Both the position numbers and the translations under genes were made by a program. A DNA stretch of 64,000 nucleotides from an uncultured Ignavibacteriota bacterium (lineage in GTDB: Bacteria > Bacteroidota > Ignavibacteria > UBA10030 > UBA8401), in NCBI GenBank assembly GCA_903861125.1, contig CAIOTF010000039.1, positions 124,001 through 188,000 of the forward strand, read 5' to 3'. Shown here in pieces: positions 7,739 through 17,081 of the stretch; position 1 is the first letter of the stretch; each line of letters begins with the position of its first letter. The notes below the pieces were generated by a model that was not told where the DNA came from, searched no databases, and saw only the letters and a program-made list of their open reading frames with translations.

Positions 7739-9301
7739 ATGTCATATAAAAAAGGTGAAGGTAAGACAGTTTTAAGTATGTTCGTCGACGGACTGGATGT
7801 GAAGTTTGTCCATCTCTCCATGAAGAACAAACGAATGTACCTGCACGATGTTACCACCGTGAATTTGGTAAAGCGGCTTGAAGAGCGTTCGGGCGGCGAT
7901 ATGAATGCAGGGTCAGAGAATTTTGACATGATGGACAATATCGACAGCGGTTTACCTAAGGATGAGTTTGTCGAAGGATCGGGGGGTGCATCGAACGGTG
8001 AAGTGATGATCGGTCTTTTGTCGGAATATCCAACCGCAGCGTATGATTTTGTATATGCCATTTCCGAGCCGAATGTTTACTATCAGCAGTTCGAGGATGA
8101 TTTTGGTTTAAAGGGACTGAAACTTAAACGCAAACTTGTCGACGAACTTTCTGCGACCCGTTCTGTAAAACCTACGTTGGATTCTGTTGAATTCATTGAT
8201 GCAGCCGAGGGACAGGTCTTATCAGTTATCCGTGAAGGCGGTTTAGGCCTTCTTGATGTGATAGCAAGTGTTCAGGATTTTCTGGATAAAAGAGTGCCGC
8301 GGGTACAGTTTATCGAGACTTCCGATGTATCACTCATCAATCTTGTTCGGGCAAATTATGAACTTGGAGAATCAGAGGTCTCCATCATCGTTTACGTCGG
8401 ATCTGAATTCAGCCGTTTGATCTTCATGAAAGGGCAGTATTTCTTCCATTTTGCTCCGGTGATCAGTGAAGGACGGCTGACTCCAAATATTGAAAATACG
8501 ATCTATTCCCGAATTCTATTGGAGCAGGACAGCGCCGGTATATTGCGGATTGACCGGATATTCTTGGCAGGCGAAGCCAATAAGATCGATCTGAAACAAT
8601 TCCTTGGTCCTCAGTTTGCCGAATCACCGATCGAATATGTTACCGCAGCAAATTTAGATACATCCGAATTTCAGGACAGTGCCGAATCAATTGTCTCTGA
8701 ATATGCTATACCAATTGCCTCTGCAATGAGGGCGCTGGAACCAAAGAATCAAAATTATTATCATATCGATCTGCTGCCGGTGAGTTTTCGGGAAGGCCAG
8801 AAGATTTTCAAACTTGCGTGGCACGGATATCTTCTTTTGTCGCTGATCTTTATAATTACTTTGTTCTTTACGAACCGATATGCTACGCTGAATGATGATG
8901 TCCGTCGTTCCGGCAATGAAATGCAAAAGAAACAATTGCAGCTTGCAGAAAACCAGCGCTTGCAGGCGATCCTGGACAGTCTCACGCTACAGAACAAACA
9001 ATACGAATCGGCATTGACCGTTTATGATTCACTCATGCCAAATTATAATCGATGGAGTAAAGTATTCAACCATCTCACAAACAGTGTTGAGAGTGTTAAC
9101 TCGGTTTGGATAAAAGATATGGTTGCCAAAGGGGATTCGTCAATGGAGTTGATGGGCTATACAACCTATCGTCAGCGGATACCCCGCATCGCAAATATGT
9201 TTGAACATGCCACACTTCAATCTGTTGAACTCGAAAATATTCGGGGAAAAGAAGTTTATAAATTTGTTATCCTGGTCAAAAATTTTGATTCAGATAAATA
9301 G
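7739..9301 (+). CDS. PilM-PilN-type fusion, pilus assembly alignment protein
   Basis: A 520-residue protein that appears to join two usually separate alignment-complex proteins. Residues 1-350 are soluble and look like an actin-fold PilM/GspL cytoplasmic domain (for example SIIVYVGSEFSRLIF, a phosphate-binding-like strand-turn). A single membrane helix lies at about 360-380, followed by a heptad-like stretch to about 430 and then a small periplasmic domain, as in PilN. GspL of type II secretion has the same order, so this may be a GspL-like form. It starts 6 bases after pilT and is followed by the PilO-like gene after 7 bases. Confidence 0.75.
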   Translation: MSYKKGEGKTVLSMFVDGLDVKFVHLSMKNKRMYLHDVTTVNLVKRLEERSGGDMNAGSENFDMMDNIDSGLPKDEFVEGSGGASNGEVMIGLLSEYPTAAYDFVYAISEPNVYYQQFEDDFGLKGLKLKRKLVDELSATRSVKPTLDSVEFIDAAEGQVLSVIREGGLGLLDVIASVQDFLDKRVPRVQFIETSDVSLINLVRANYELGESEVSIIVYVGSEFSRLIFMKGQYFFHFAPVISEGRLTPNIENTIYSRILLEQDSAGILRIDRIFLAGEANKIDLKQFLGPQFAESPIEYVTAANLDTSEFQDSAESIVSEYAIPIASAMRALEPKNQNYYHIDLLPVSFREGQKIFKLAWHGYLLLSLIFIITLFFTNRYATLNDDVRRSGNEMQKKQLQLAENQRLQAILDSLTLQNKQYESALTVYDSLMPNYNRWSKVFNHLTNSVESVNSVWIKDMVAKGDSSMELMGYTTYRQRIPRIANMFEHATLQSVELENIRGKEVYKFVILVKNFDSDK

Positions 9302-9308
9302 GTGATTT

Positions 9309-10211
9309 GTGTCATATAAAATTCGAAATACTATTGCTCTTGGTGTCATTATCCTGCTCGTTTCTATAATAGGCACATACATAACTTTTTTTTACCAGCC
9401 TAAAAAAATCAACCAGAATTTAAAAGAAACGAAGAAGATATCCGTCCAGCTTCAAGATAATACGGAACAGATGAATGCGATCGAGCAGAATCAAATGAAA
9501 CTTCGCGAGACGCAGCATCGATGGAATAACCGGATTAAAGAAATTTCCGAATCGGATGTGTCGTCCCAAACGTACGGATATCTGAGCGAGATCATTGATG
9601 AAAGTGGTGCCCAGCAGTTGAAGATGAATCTTGCACTCGTCGGGACAACCGATGGCGGCACGATCGGTTACAATACGTATAAGATCAATGGCATCTCTGA
9701 ATTTCCGAATATATTTCGTTTTTTATGGTTGCTGGAGAATGGTCGAAAACTGTATAAGATATCGAGTGTAACATTCCGCAGTGATGAAATTGGTGCGGAC
9801 TCGATGGAATCTCCGCAGATAGCGCTTCAATATGATATGGAAATAAATGCATTTTATACAAAAGAGAAAACTCTGGGCATGCAGGTGATGCGGCCGGATT
9901 CAACTCCGCAGCCCATTATGTCGAATCCGTTCCAGCCAAGCATCCTCAAGAAGACTCCTGCTAATATCCGTAACCTTGTTGATATCGAAAGAATTTCGGT
10001 GAAAGCAACGGCGAACGGAAAAGCTCTGGTTATGACAGAAGCAGGGAAACTCCTGACGCTACAAATCGGGGATGAAGTGTATCTCGGGAAAGTCTCGAAC
10101 ATCATACCGAAGGACGGCATTATTGAATTCACGCTGAATGATGGCGGCATCGCGCAAACAAAACGTAAACAGATACAATTTGAGAAAAAAGATAAGGACG
10201 CAATACAATGA
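9309..10211 (+). CDS. PilO-like protein with PilP-like C-terminal domain
   Basis: A 300-residue protein with a short cytoplasmic tip, one membrane helix (about residues 8-28), a coiled coil to about 75, and a periplasmic ferredoxin-like region to about 190, as in PilO/GspM. The last about 80 residues (from about 215: VDIERISVKATANGKAL, then LQIGDEVYLGKVSNIIPKDG) resemble the beta domain of PilP or the GspC HR region, which binds the secretin. It starts with GTG behind AGGTGA. The next gene overlaps its stop by 4 bases. This would tie the inner-membrane complex to the secretin in one chain; the PilP part is judged by eye only. Confidence 0.7.
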   Translation: MSYKIRNTIALGVIILLVSIIGTYITFFYQPKKINQNLKETKKISVQLQDNTEQMNAIEQNQMKLRETQHRWNNRIKEISESDVSSQTYGYLSEIIDESGAQQLKMNLALVGTTDGGTIGYNTYKINGISEFPNIFRFLWLLENGRKLYKISSVTFRSDEIGADSMESPQIALQYDMEINAFYTKEKTLGMQVMRPDSTPQPIMSNPFQPSILKKTPANIRNLVDIERISVKATANGKALVMTEAGKLLTLQIGDEVYLGKVSNIIPKDGIIEFTLNDGGIAQTKRKQIQFEKKDKDAIQ

Positions 10212-11497
10212 AACGAATGATCATTCTTGCACTCTGTTTCGTGTTGATGTCATTGAGTACATCAGCACAAAATAATCGGGAGCGGCGGCTGCTGCTGAAC
10301 GATTATGTATCACCGGAAGAACTCGTTTCAATGTCGAAGTCATTGCCGTTCGACAAGGCGCTGCTGCTGTTCAGTGATTTTAGTAAAAAATATATGAACA
10401 AGATCATCGTCGATGTCAGCAATAATAAAAAACCTATCGGCGTCGATATTGCGAACACATATTGGTATCAGGCATTTGAAGGTGTTTTGCGTGCGAATGA
10501 ATTATGGTATGATGAGCGTGAAGAATTCTTCTATGTCTATTCTCCAAAGGATTCACAGAAAGTACAGTCAGGAGCAGTGGGAAGCGGAGGCATGACTTCT
10601 GCTCAAATAGATTCTACCGGTAAGGTATTGTTAAAACAGCGCGACATACGAATTTCTTCCGTTTTTTTCACCGTTGATGTTTTGAAGTCCCTGCAAGCGG
10701 GTATCAACTGGAGTTTCTTCTACTCCGGAGATACGACGCAGGCCGGTTCGCGTCCGACACAATTCGGTACGGAAATGTACAGCGGAATTTTGGATCCCAA
10801 AACAAAAACAGCCGGAACTTCCGGTTCCGCTGCCGCAGCGATCAGTCCGGGATTTTTCGGAAGATTCGTTCCTGCACTTTCATTTACCAATATTTCTGCA
10901 CTAATATCATTCTTCCAAAATAATCAACTTGGTAATGTCCTGTCAGGTCCATCCATTGTTGTGTCATCAGGTAAACCGGGCCGCATCCAAGTGGGTCAGG
11001 ATATTTTTATATCAACAAGGGATATTGCCGGAAATACAATTCAATCGCCGATATCTTCCGGTATCATTATTGACGTAAAACCAACCGTCTATGAAGAAAA
11101 AGGCATTAAGTTCATTAATCTTGATGTGACGGCAGAGCGGAGCACAGTGAGTCCTGGACCGATAATTAATAAATCTTCTGCAAAGACTTTTTCGGTCCTC
11201 TATGATGGTGAAGAGATGGTGATGGGGGGATTGTACACAAATGTAGAAAGCAGCGAACGAGGTGGCGTTCCATTTCTTAAAGACTTGCCATGGTGGGTAT
11301 TTGGATTAAAATATATTTTTGGATATGAAAATCAAACAACGTCGACGCAGGAATTGATCATTCTTCTTAAAGCGGAATTGGTGCCGACATTGGAAGAACG
11401 CATTGCGACAAAAGAGCAAAAAAAAGGACAAAATGCTGTTGAGCAGGCAAGAAAGCAAAATGCCGAAGATATCGAACGATTTAGTCCGAAAAAATAA
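10208..11497 (+). CDS. pilQ: Outer-membrane secretin, PilQ/GspD family
   Basis: A 429-residue protein with a cleavable signal peptide (residues 1-20, ending STSA). The C-terminal half has secretin hallmarks: GNVLSGPSIVVSSGKPG, VGQDIFIS, SSGIIIDVKPTV, and the signature region GGVPFLKDLPWW near residue 352, followed by the strand ELIILLKAELV. Residues about 25-130 can hold only a small N-domain set, so this is a short secretin lacking the AMIN and multiple N-domains of typical PilQ. It forms the outer-membrane exit pore. Its ATG overlaps the stop of the previous gene (ATGA), indicating translational coupling. A terminator-like hairpin follows. Confidence 0.9.
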   Translation: MKRMIILALCFVLMSLSTSAQNNRERRLLLNDYVSPEELVSMSKSLPFDKALLLFSDFSKKYMNKIIVDVSNNKKPIGVDIANTYWYQAFEGVLRANELWYDEREEFFYVYSPKDSQKVQSGAVGSGGMTSAQIDSTGKVLLKQRDIRISSVFFTVDVLKSLQAGINWSFFYSGDTTQAGSRPTQFGTEMYSGILDPKTKTAGTSGSAAAAISPGFFGRFVPALSFTNISALISFFQNNQLGNVLSGPSIVVSSGKPGRIQVGQDIFISTRDIAGNTIQSPISSGIIIDVKPTVYEEKGIKFINLDVTAERSTVSPGPIINKSSAKTFSVLYDGEEMVMGGLYTNVESSERGGVPFLKDLPWWVFGLKYIFGYENQTTSTQELIILLKAELVPTLEERIATKEQKKGQNAVEQARKQNAEDIERFSPKK

Positions 11498-11518
11498 TAA
11501 CAAGTGTTTTATTCCACA

Positions 11519-11561
11519 ATTTTCGTCGTAGCGTTTATATACGTTATGACGAAAATGTTTT
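11519..11561 (+). terminator. Hairpin with T run after the secretin gene
   Basis: A long AT-rich stem (11519-11534 with 11541-11556, two G-T pairs) is followed by GTTTTTAT. It lies between the secretin and the lipoprotein gene and could end or attenuate the pilus operon transcript. Confidence 0.65.
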
Positions 11562-11595
11562 TATAGCAGGAAACTTTTTTTACCACGGGTGATCT

Positions 11596-14500
11596 ATGAA
11601 AATATTCATGAAAATATCGACAAGCATACTACTTATTTTGGCATTGGGAATTTTTTCGTGCCAGGATCCTAATTCGCCTACTTCGACGTATACGGTTACG
11701 GTGAGCGGTTTTGTGATCAATAAGTCCAATGCGCCGCAGGATAGCGTTGTGGTGACGCTGGACAATCCGTTTCGTAGGGATACAACAAAATCCGACGGTA
11801 GTTTCAGCTATTCCTTCACTTCGACAGAAAAAAGTGAAATAACAGCATCCTTTAAATTTTCGCATATCAATCTTTCTTTCCGTGATACCATTCTGACGCG
11901 GTCATACAGCACAACTAAAAAGAGTATTACGTTCGGGGAAGTGACAATGACCGGCGTAACACCTTACCAGGACAGTCTTCCTCCGACAAAAGCGTCGGCT
12001 CGAGCCGGTATTGTAGCGTTTGTAAGTTCATCCTTTCAATCGATTTCGATCCGAGGTGCCGGAGGAAACGATGTCACAAATATGACATTTGAAGTTCGCG
12101 ATTCGGTTGGAATACCGGTCGACGAAAAGAATAGGTCCATTGTTGCATTCAAACTGGTGACTAAACCAGATAACCTTGTTGAACTGAACCACGCAACGGC
12201 TGTAACTGGTTCGAACGGACAGGTGATTGTTCAGTTAACATCAGGTGATAAAGCGGGTATCGCGCAGGTGCAGGCGATTACAACTGTGAAGAATGCAGTC
12301 GATACAACCAAGATGGATACAATAAAATCACAGATCGTTTCCGTTACTATTGCCGGCGGCGCGCCGGTGGCAAGCCGGTTTACCATAGGTTCTGCAAAAG
12401 TAAATATTCCGGGACTGGTTAAATTTAATCTTCGCAATATGATCACCGCAGTAGTGGGTGATACATTCGGTAATCCGGTACAGCAAGGAACGCTAGTCTA
12501 TTTTTCTACAAGCGGCGGTATCATTTTGCCGTATTCTAAAACAGCAGAGGACGGAACTGTGGGTGTTGATCTTATTACAGGTAATCCAATCCCTGCAAAC
12601 GGGATAGCAGTGATCACTGCTCAGGTTGGAACTTCGGGTGCAATGACAACCGGATCGATAACCAACAAGACAGTTGACGAGAGCGTGATTATAAAACCGC
12701 TTCGCAGTAAGGGTAAATCCGTATCGAATAGCGCAGTAAAAAATCCAAGACTTACAATGCCGGCAACGACATTTACAAAGACGATCAATGTTCTTTTTAG
12801 CGGAGCGCCGCGGATTACTTCAAACGATGCAGTATTTATTGTGCCGCATCTCGGCACCAAACAATTTCAATTTACCGTAGATGATATAAATGGTAATCCA
12901 ATGTCGCAGGGGACAACGATTACAGTAACCGGTGTTGGACTCGACACTACCGGAGCTGTATTATCCGGCGACCTTGTTAAAGTATTACCTGACACGAAAG
13001 ATACGGCCTATACCAAATTTACTATAAGCATCAGCGATAAACGTACGAAAAACTTGAATGTGAAACAGCCGATCACAATCAACGTGGAAGTGGCCGGTGA
13101 CAATGGGAATATTAAAAAATCATTTACCGGTGAGTTATCACCTGCAGTACCGGATTCGGGAGGCTTGCCGGCACAGTCGCAGTTTTCGGTTTCATTACCA
13201 AAAAAGAATTATTCCACACTGACCGATAAGTCGGCGTTAGTTACTGTTACTGCCGGAGACGCATTTGGCAATCCAGCAAAAACAGGAACTGTTATTAATT
13301 TCAGAACAAATGGTGGATTGATTGATGGAAACGGAACGACAAATAGTTCCGGTGCCGCTATCGCTACACTTCAAATTGTCAATCCTATGCCTCCATCGGG
13401 TATTGCAACGATAGAAGCAAAAACATACGGAGTCGGGGGAATAGTAATTCGTGATACGCAGACAGTTGTTTTTTCGCGTGAAGCAATTATTAGCGAAGTT
13501 GGCGGACCGTTTGCAAACTTTGAAATTGATGATGGTCTCTCAAAGACATTCCAATTTAGTGTTTCAGATATTAATGGTAATCCTCTATCTCAGGGGAATG
13601 TTATTAGCGTGCAGGCATCCGGGCAGGGTGCAAACAATATTGTATTGTCCGGTGATGTGTTAGTTACCACTATGGATACAAAAATTCAAGGTATCGGAAC
13701 GACTCAGTTTACGTTTACAGCACGAGACACAGTAAAAGATGAAGGTCAGGGGCCCAAACCGCTGACTTTCAAGATCTCGGTAGTCGGCCCGAATACTTCC
13801 GGAACTACTACGCGGTCGTTCAACGGCACGCTTAAAGGGGGTGCAGGGTCGGGTAATGAAGGAAGTGTTGCTTCAGTGTCATATGCACGGTCATCAAAGG
13901 ATACGATTTTTGTAGCCAATGCAGGCATTCCGACAACCGATACGATTACATATAAGGTGCGAAATTTAAGTCAATTGCCGGTCAAAGGGGCTGCTGTTCA
14001 GTTTTCGTTTACGCAATCGGCAAATGCAAGTGAATTCCTGAGTCCGTCATACGCCGTTTCGGATGATTCCGGTGAAGTGAAAGTTGTTGTACATAGCGGC
14101 ATAAAAGCAGGAGTGATGAAAGTAATTGGAACGGTGACTGCTGGCAGTTCTGTTACATCATCGTCACCGGTTTCCGTTTATGTTAAAACCGGACCATTAT
14201 TTTCAATAGCATTGATCTCTGTTGATAAAAAAGAGATATCAGTAAGGGGTGTCGGCGGTGATGAAAATGCAACAATCGTTTATGAAGCGCGGGATTTATT
14301 GGGTAACTCGCTGGATTATGCCAACCAAACAAAACTCTTCTTTGGTTTAACGGGAGTTACCGGTTTTGATGAACAAGTGAAGCCTGATAGCGCAATGACA
14401 GATCCGTTTACGGGAAGAGCTTCTGTAACGGTATCAAGCGGCACGCGATCTACTGTGTTGCAAGTGATCGCCCGAAACGCCGGCGGAACAATTACATCGT

Positions 14501-16284
14501 CTCCTGTGCCAATTGTTGTGGATGGCGGATTTACTGTTGATTCATTATTTATTTTCAAAAGCATCAGTCAGAATTTTTCGATCTACGGAAGCGATCAAAC
14601 AATTGTTATGCAGCTTGGCGACAAATATGGAAATCCGCCAAAGATAGGCACGGCAGTATATTTCCAAACCAATGCAGGAATTGTCACAGCAGCATCTTAT
14701 ACGGATGCGTCCGGCATAGTATCCACAAAGTTTACACCGGTTGCTAATACGTCATACCTAGGCAATAAAACAATTACTGCATCTACGGTAGGCAACGCTA
14801 CGGATGGACTTATTCAGAAGACATTCACCATCTTGATGTCGGGGAAACCGGTCATTCCGGTCACAAATGTTCCGACTGATACGGTGACACTGTTTGACGG
14901 TTCCAGCACAGATATTAATTATGAGATCAAAGATAACCTTGGCAATCCGATATCCGGCGGACATCAATATGATATAAGCATAGAAAGTTCAATCTCATCG
15001 CAGCTGGCTTTAGGCGGTAATATTTTTGGATTGCTTCCAGATACGCAGGATAAGGTCAATGGAACAAAATTCAGCTTCTCGGTCTCTGATAATATACCGA
15101 ATAGCGGAACAAGCGGTACCTTTAAGATAAAGATCACCGTTACAGGAGTTACCGGCACGACAATAAAAACTATTTATGGAAAACTGTTGGCTCCTGAGAA
15201 TATTATCGTTCCACCAAGAGCAAGGACTGCTGCATCTATAGCGTTGATCAGTTCGTCTTCTACTGATCTATCGATTGCCGGTGTCGGTGGTACGGAAAAT
15301 GCAACGTTAACGTATGAAGTCCGCGATTCTGTCGGTGCACCGATTACGATTGAAAACAAAGCTGTTGTGAGCTTTAAGACAAACTTTTCGCCGAACACAT
15401 ACACGCCCGGCGGAACGGCTCCAACAATTTTGCCAAGTATAGACAGCACGGATGCTAGCGGAAGAATACGAGTTTCTATCCTCAGCGGAACACAAGCCGG
15501 TGCATTACAGTTAGATGCAATTATCAATCTTACGTCGCCGGTGAGGACCATTAAATCTCAACCGGTGAAGATCTCGGTGAACTCCGGATTTGCGGATCAA
15601 GGTCACTTTACCATTGCCCCAGCGGTCTATAATTTCCCCGGACTGCAGAAAGCATTTTATAGCACGACGATAACAGTTCAAGTCGGTGACAAATACAGCA
15701 ATCCTGTGAAAGAAGGGACTACGGTCTATTTCAATTCAGCGAATGGTCTTATTCAAACACAACAAGGATTGACCGATAAGAATGGATTTGTATCGATGGC
15801 ACTCTATTCAGGTAATCCTTATCCGCTGTCGCCAAACCTAGCATCCGGTTTGACCAATGGATTTTCTCGAGTCTATGCTCGAACCATAGGCAGGGATAGT
15901 TCATTCATCACTGATTCACTGGAAATATTATGGACGGGAAGTCCGGTCATAACCAAAACCGATGCAATAAATACATTTACTATCCTAAACGGTGGAAGTG
16001 AAGGTCCGTTTACGTTTACTGTTCAAGATTATTTAGGACATCCTATGTCAGCCGGTACCACGATCACAGTTGATGCTCCCGGACTGACTGTGAACGGAGA
16101 TGCCAATGTCACGATGCCGGATACAAAATCCAGCGGTGCAGGATTGACATCCTTCTCATTTACTGTTAAAGATGCAAACACGACAGATACGGATCCACCG
16201 GCTGTATCACTTATAACCATTACAGTAACGCATCCTGTTTATGGAACGTTCAAGAAAGTGATTGCATCAGGAACAGTGGATTGA
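11596..16284 (+). CDS. Giant Ig-like repeat lipoprotein, putative surface adhesin
   Basis: A 1562-residue protein with a lipoprotein signal (hydrophobic residues 8-19, Cys22 in GIFSCQD). Residues about 32-105 look like a carboxypeptidase-regulatory-like beta domain. The rest is built from three recurring Ig-like module types: A (G-x-GG-x(3)-A/T...YEVRD), B (VGD-x-x-GNP...GT-x-VYF), and C (F-x-FTV-x-D-x-x-GNP-x-S-x-G...PDTK). Order by residue: A 133, B 276, C 412; B 545, C 642; A-like 756, A 866, B 994, C 1097; A 1210, B 1356, C 1459. Modules resemble invasin/intimin Big_1 domains. It lacks a barrel or membrane anchor beyond the lipid. Its place after the secretin suggests linked surface function, an inference. 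Confidence 0.75.
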   Translation: MKIFMKISTSILLILALGIFSCQDPNSPTSTYTVTVSGFVINKSNAPQDSVVVTLDNPFRRDTTKSDGSFSYSFTSTEKSEITASFKFSHINLSFRDTILTRSYSTTKKSITFGEVTMTGVTPYQDSLPPTKASARAGIVAFVSSSFQSISIRGAGGNDVTNMTFEVRDSVGIPVDEKNRSIVAFKLVTKPDNLVELNHATAVTGSNGQVIVQLTSGDKAGIAQVQAITTVKNAVDTTKMDTIKSQIVSVTIAGGAPVASRFTIGSAKVNIPGLVKFNLRNMITAVVGDTFGNPVQQGTLVYFSTSGGIILPYSKTAEDGTVGVDLITGNPIPANGIAVITAQVGTSGAMTTGSITNKTVDESVIIKPLRSKGKSVSNSAVKNPRLTMPATTFTKTINVLFSGAPRITSNDAVFIVPHLGTKQFQFTVDDINGNPMSQGTTITVTGVGLDTTGAVLSGDLVKVLPDTKDTAYTKFTISISDKRTKNLNVKQPITINVEVAGDNGNIKKSFTGELSPAVPDSGGLPAQSQFSVSLPKKNYSTLTDKSALVTVTAGDAFGNPAKTGTVINFRTNGGLIDGNGTTNSSGAAIATLQIVNPMPPSGIATIEAKTYGVGGIVIRDTQTVVFSREAIISEVGGPFANFEIDDGLSKTFQFSVSDINGNPLSQGNVISVQASGQGANNIVLSGDVLVTTMDTKIQGIGTTQFTFTARDTVKDEGQGPKPLTFKISVVGPNTSGTTTRSFNGTLKGGAGSGNEGSVASVSYARSSKDTIFVANAGIPTTDTITYKVRNLSQLPVKGAAVQFSFTQSANASEFLSPSYAVSDDSGEVKVVVHSGIKAGVMKVIGTVTAGSSVTSSSPVSVYVKTGPLFSIALISVDKKEISVRGVGGDENATIVYEARDLLGNSLDYANQTKLFFGLTGVTGFDEQVKPDSAMTDPFTGRASVTVSSGTRSTVLQVIARNAGGTITSSPVPIVVDGGFTVDSLFIFKSISQNFSIYGSDQTIVMQLGDKYGNPPKIGTAVYFQTNAGIVTAASYTDASGIVSTKFTPVANTSYLGNKTITASTVGNATDGLIQKTFTILMSGKPVIPVTNVPTDTVTLFDGSSTDINYEIKDNLGNPISGGHQYDISIESSISSQLALGGNIFGLLPDTQDKVNGTKFSFSVSDNIPNSGTSGTFKIKITVTGVTGTTIKTIYGKLLAPENIIVPPRARTAASIALISSSSTDLSIAGVGGTENATLTYEVRDSVGAPITIENKAVVSFKTNFSPNTYTPGGTAPTILPSIDSTDASGRIRVSILSGTQAGALQLDAIINLTSPVRTIKSQPVKISVNSGFADQGHFTIAPAVYNFPGLQKAFYSTTITVQVGDKYSNPVKEGTTVYFNSANGLIQTQQGLTDKNGFVSMALYSGNPYPLSPNLASGLTNGFSRVYARTIGRDSSFITDSLEILWTGSPVITKTDAINTFTILNGGSEGPFTFTVQDYLGHPMSAGTTITVDAPGLTVNGDANVTMPDTKSSGAGLTSFSFTVKDANTTDTDPPAVSLITITVTHPVYGTFKKVIASGTVD

Positions 16285-16311
16285 TATAAGGACAATTTAG
16301 ATTATCAACAG

Positions 16312-16341
16312 CGTCCCGCAATGCGGGACGTTGCTGTTTTA
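16312..16341 (+). terminator. Terminator between convergent genes
   Basis: A perfect 8-bp GC-rich stem (16312-16319 with 16323-16330) with a 3-base loop is followed by TTGCTGTTTT. It lies 27 bases after the lipoprotein stop and abuts the stop of the convergent glycosylase gene. Confidence 0.65.
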
Positions 16342-17019
16342 AAGAAGTTTTTTTGCTTTGATGAAGATAGAATTGAGCATCGGTTCGGTTAATGTGCCGG
16401 TGAAGGTATTTTGTTGACTGGGGTGATAACTGCCGATGAGTGTGAGACCGGGATGTATGGTGACAATTGCACCGTGTGAAAACTTTGGTCTTGAGCGTAG
16501 TTTCGTCCATTGTAATTCTTTCATGCAATCGAACGCTGCATTGAATCCGATTCTGCCCAAGCCAATCACGACGCGGAGATTCTTGATGGCCCGAAATTCC
16601 TCAAGGATATACGGACGGCAATTCCTGATCTCATCCGGAAGAGGTTTATTAAGCGGGGGAGCGCAGCGGCAAGCTGCAGTAATGAAACAGTTCGTTAATA
16701 TAAGACCATCATTCCGGGCAATGGAAGTTTTTTGGCTGGCAAATCCCGTCTTATATAAAGCTCGAAAAAGCCAGTTTCCGCTTTCGTCGCCGGTGAACAT
16801 TCTTCCTGTACGGTTTGCGCCGTGTGCGCCGGGCGCCAATCCGACCATAACAATCTGTGATTCAGGATCACCGAATCCAGGCACAGGTTTGCCCCAATAC
16901 TCCTGATCCATAAACCGTTTAGTCTTTGTATGGGCAATTTCTTTACACCATGCAGTTAAGCGCGGACACGATTTGCAGGAGATAATTCTTTTGTGAATGG
17001 AAGCGATTGATGAGGACAT
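16339..17019 (-). CDS. udgB: Uracil-DNA glycosylase, family 5 (UdgB-type)
   Basis: Removes uracil and other deaminated bases from DNA. Motif A reads GLAPGAHGANRTGRMF and motif B SYHPSQQNTFTG, the forms seen in family 5 (UDGb) rather than family 4, which has GEAPG. Cys residues at CKSC near the N-terminus and in the CRC...NC region fit the four ligands of the family's iron-sulfur cluster. Motif A lacks the polar catalytic residue of other families, which is normal for family 5. An in-frame ATG at 17040 would add seven residues; neither start has a well spaced ribosome binding site. Encoded convergently to the lipoprotein gene. Confidence 0.88.
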   Translation of the reverse strand: MSSSIASIHKRIISCKSCPRLTAWCKEIAHTKTKRFMDQEYWGKPVPGFGDPESQIVMVGLAPGAHGANRTGRMFTGDESGNWLFRALYKTGFASQKTSIARNDGLILTNCFITAACRCAPPLNKPLPDEIRNCRPYILEEFRAIKNLRVVIGLGRIGFNAAFDCMKELQWTKLRSRPKFSHGAIVTIHPGLTLIGSYHPSQQNTFTGTLTEPMLNSIFIKAKKLL

Positions 17020-17081
17020 AAAAAATAGATACAATCGCATACTCCGCCATAATGACGGAGCATGCGAGGCGATAATATTTA

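Noticed and set aside
581..11497. Calling the locus a type II secretion system
   Set aside because: PilT, a retraction ATPase, is present, and no GspC or GspN-type gene is seen; a pilus is the simpler reading, though the fused proteins resemble GspL.
11629..16220. Several minus-strand frames inside the giant lipoprotein gene
   Set aside because: They are antisense frames of Thr/Val/Gly-rich repeats and show repeated Val/Pro/Ala content without any domain.
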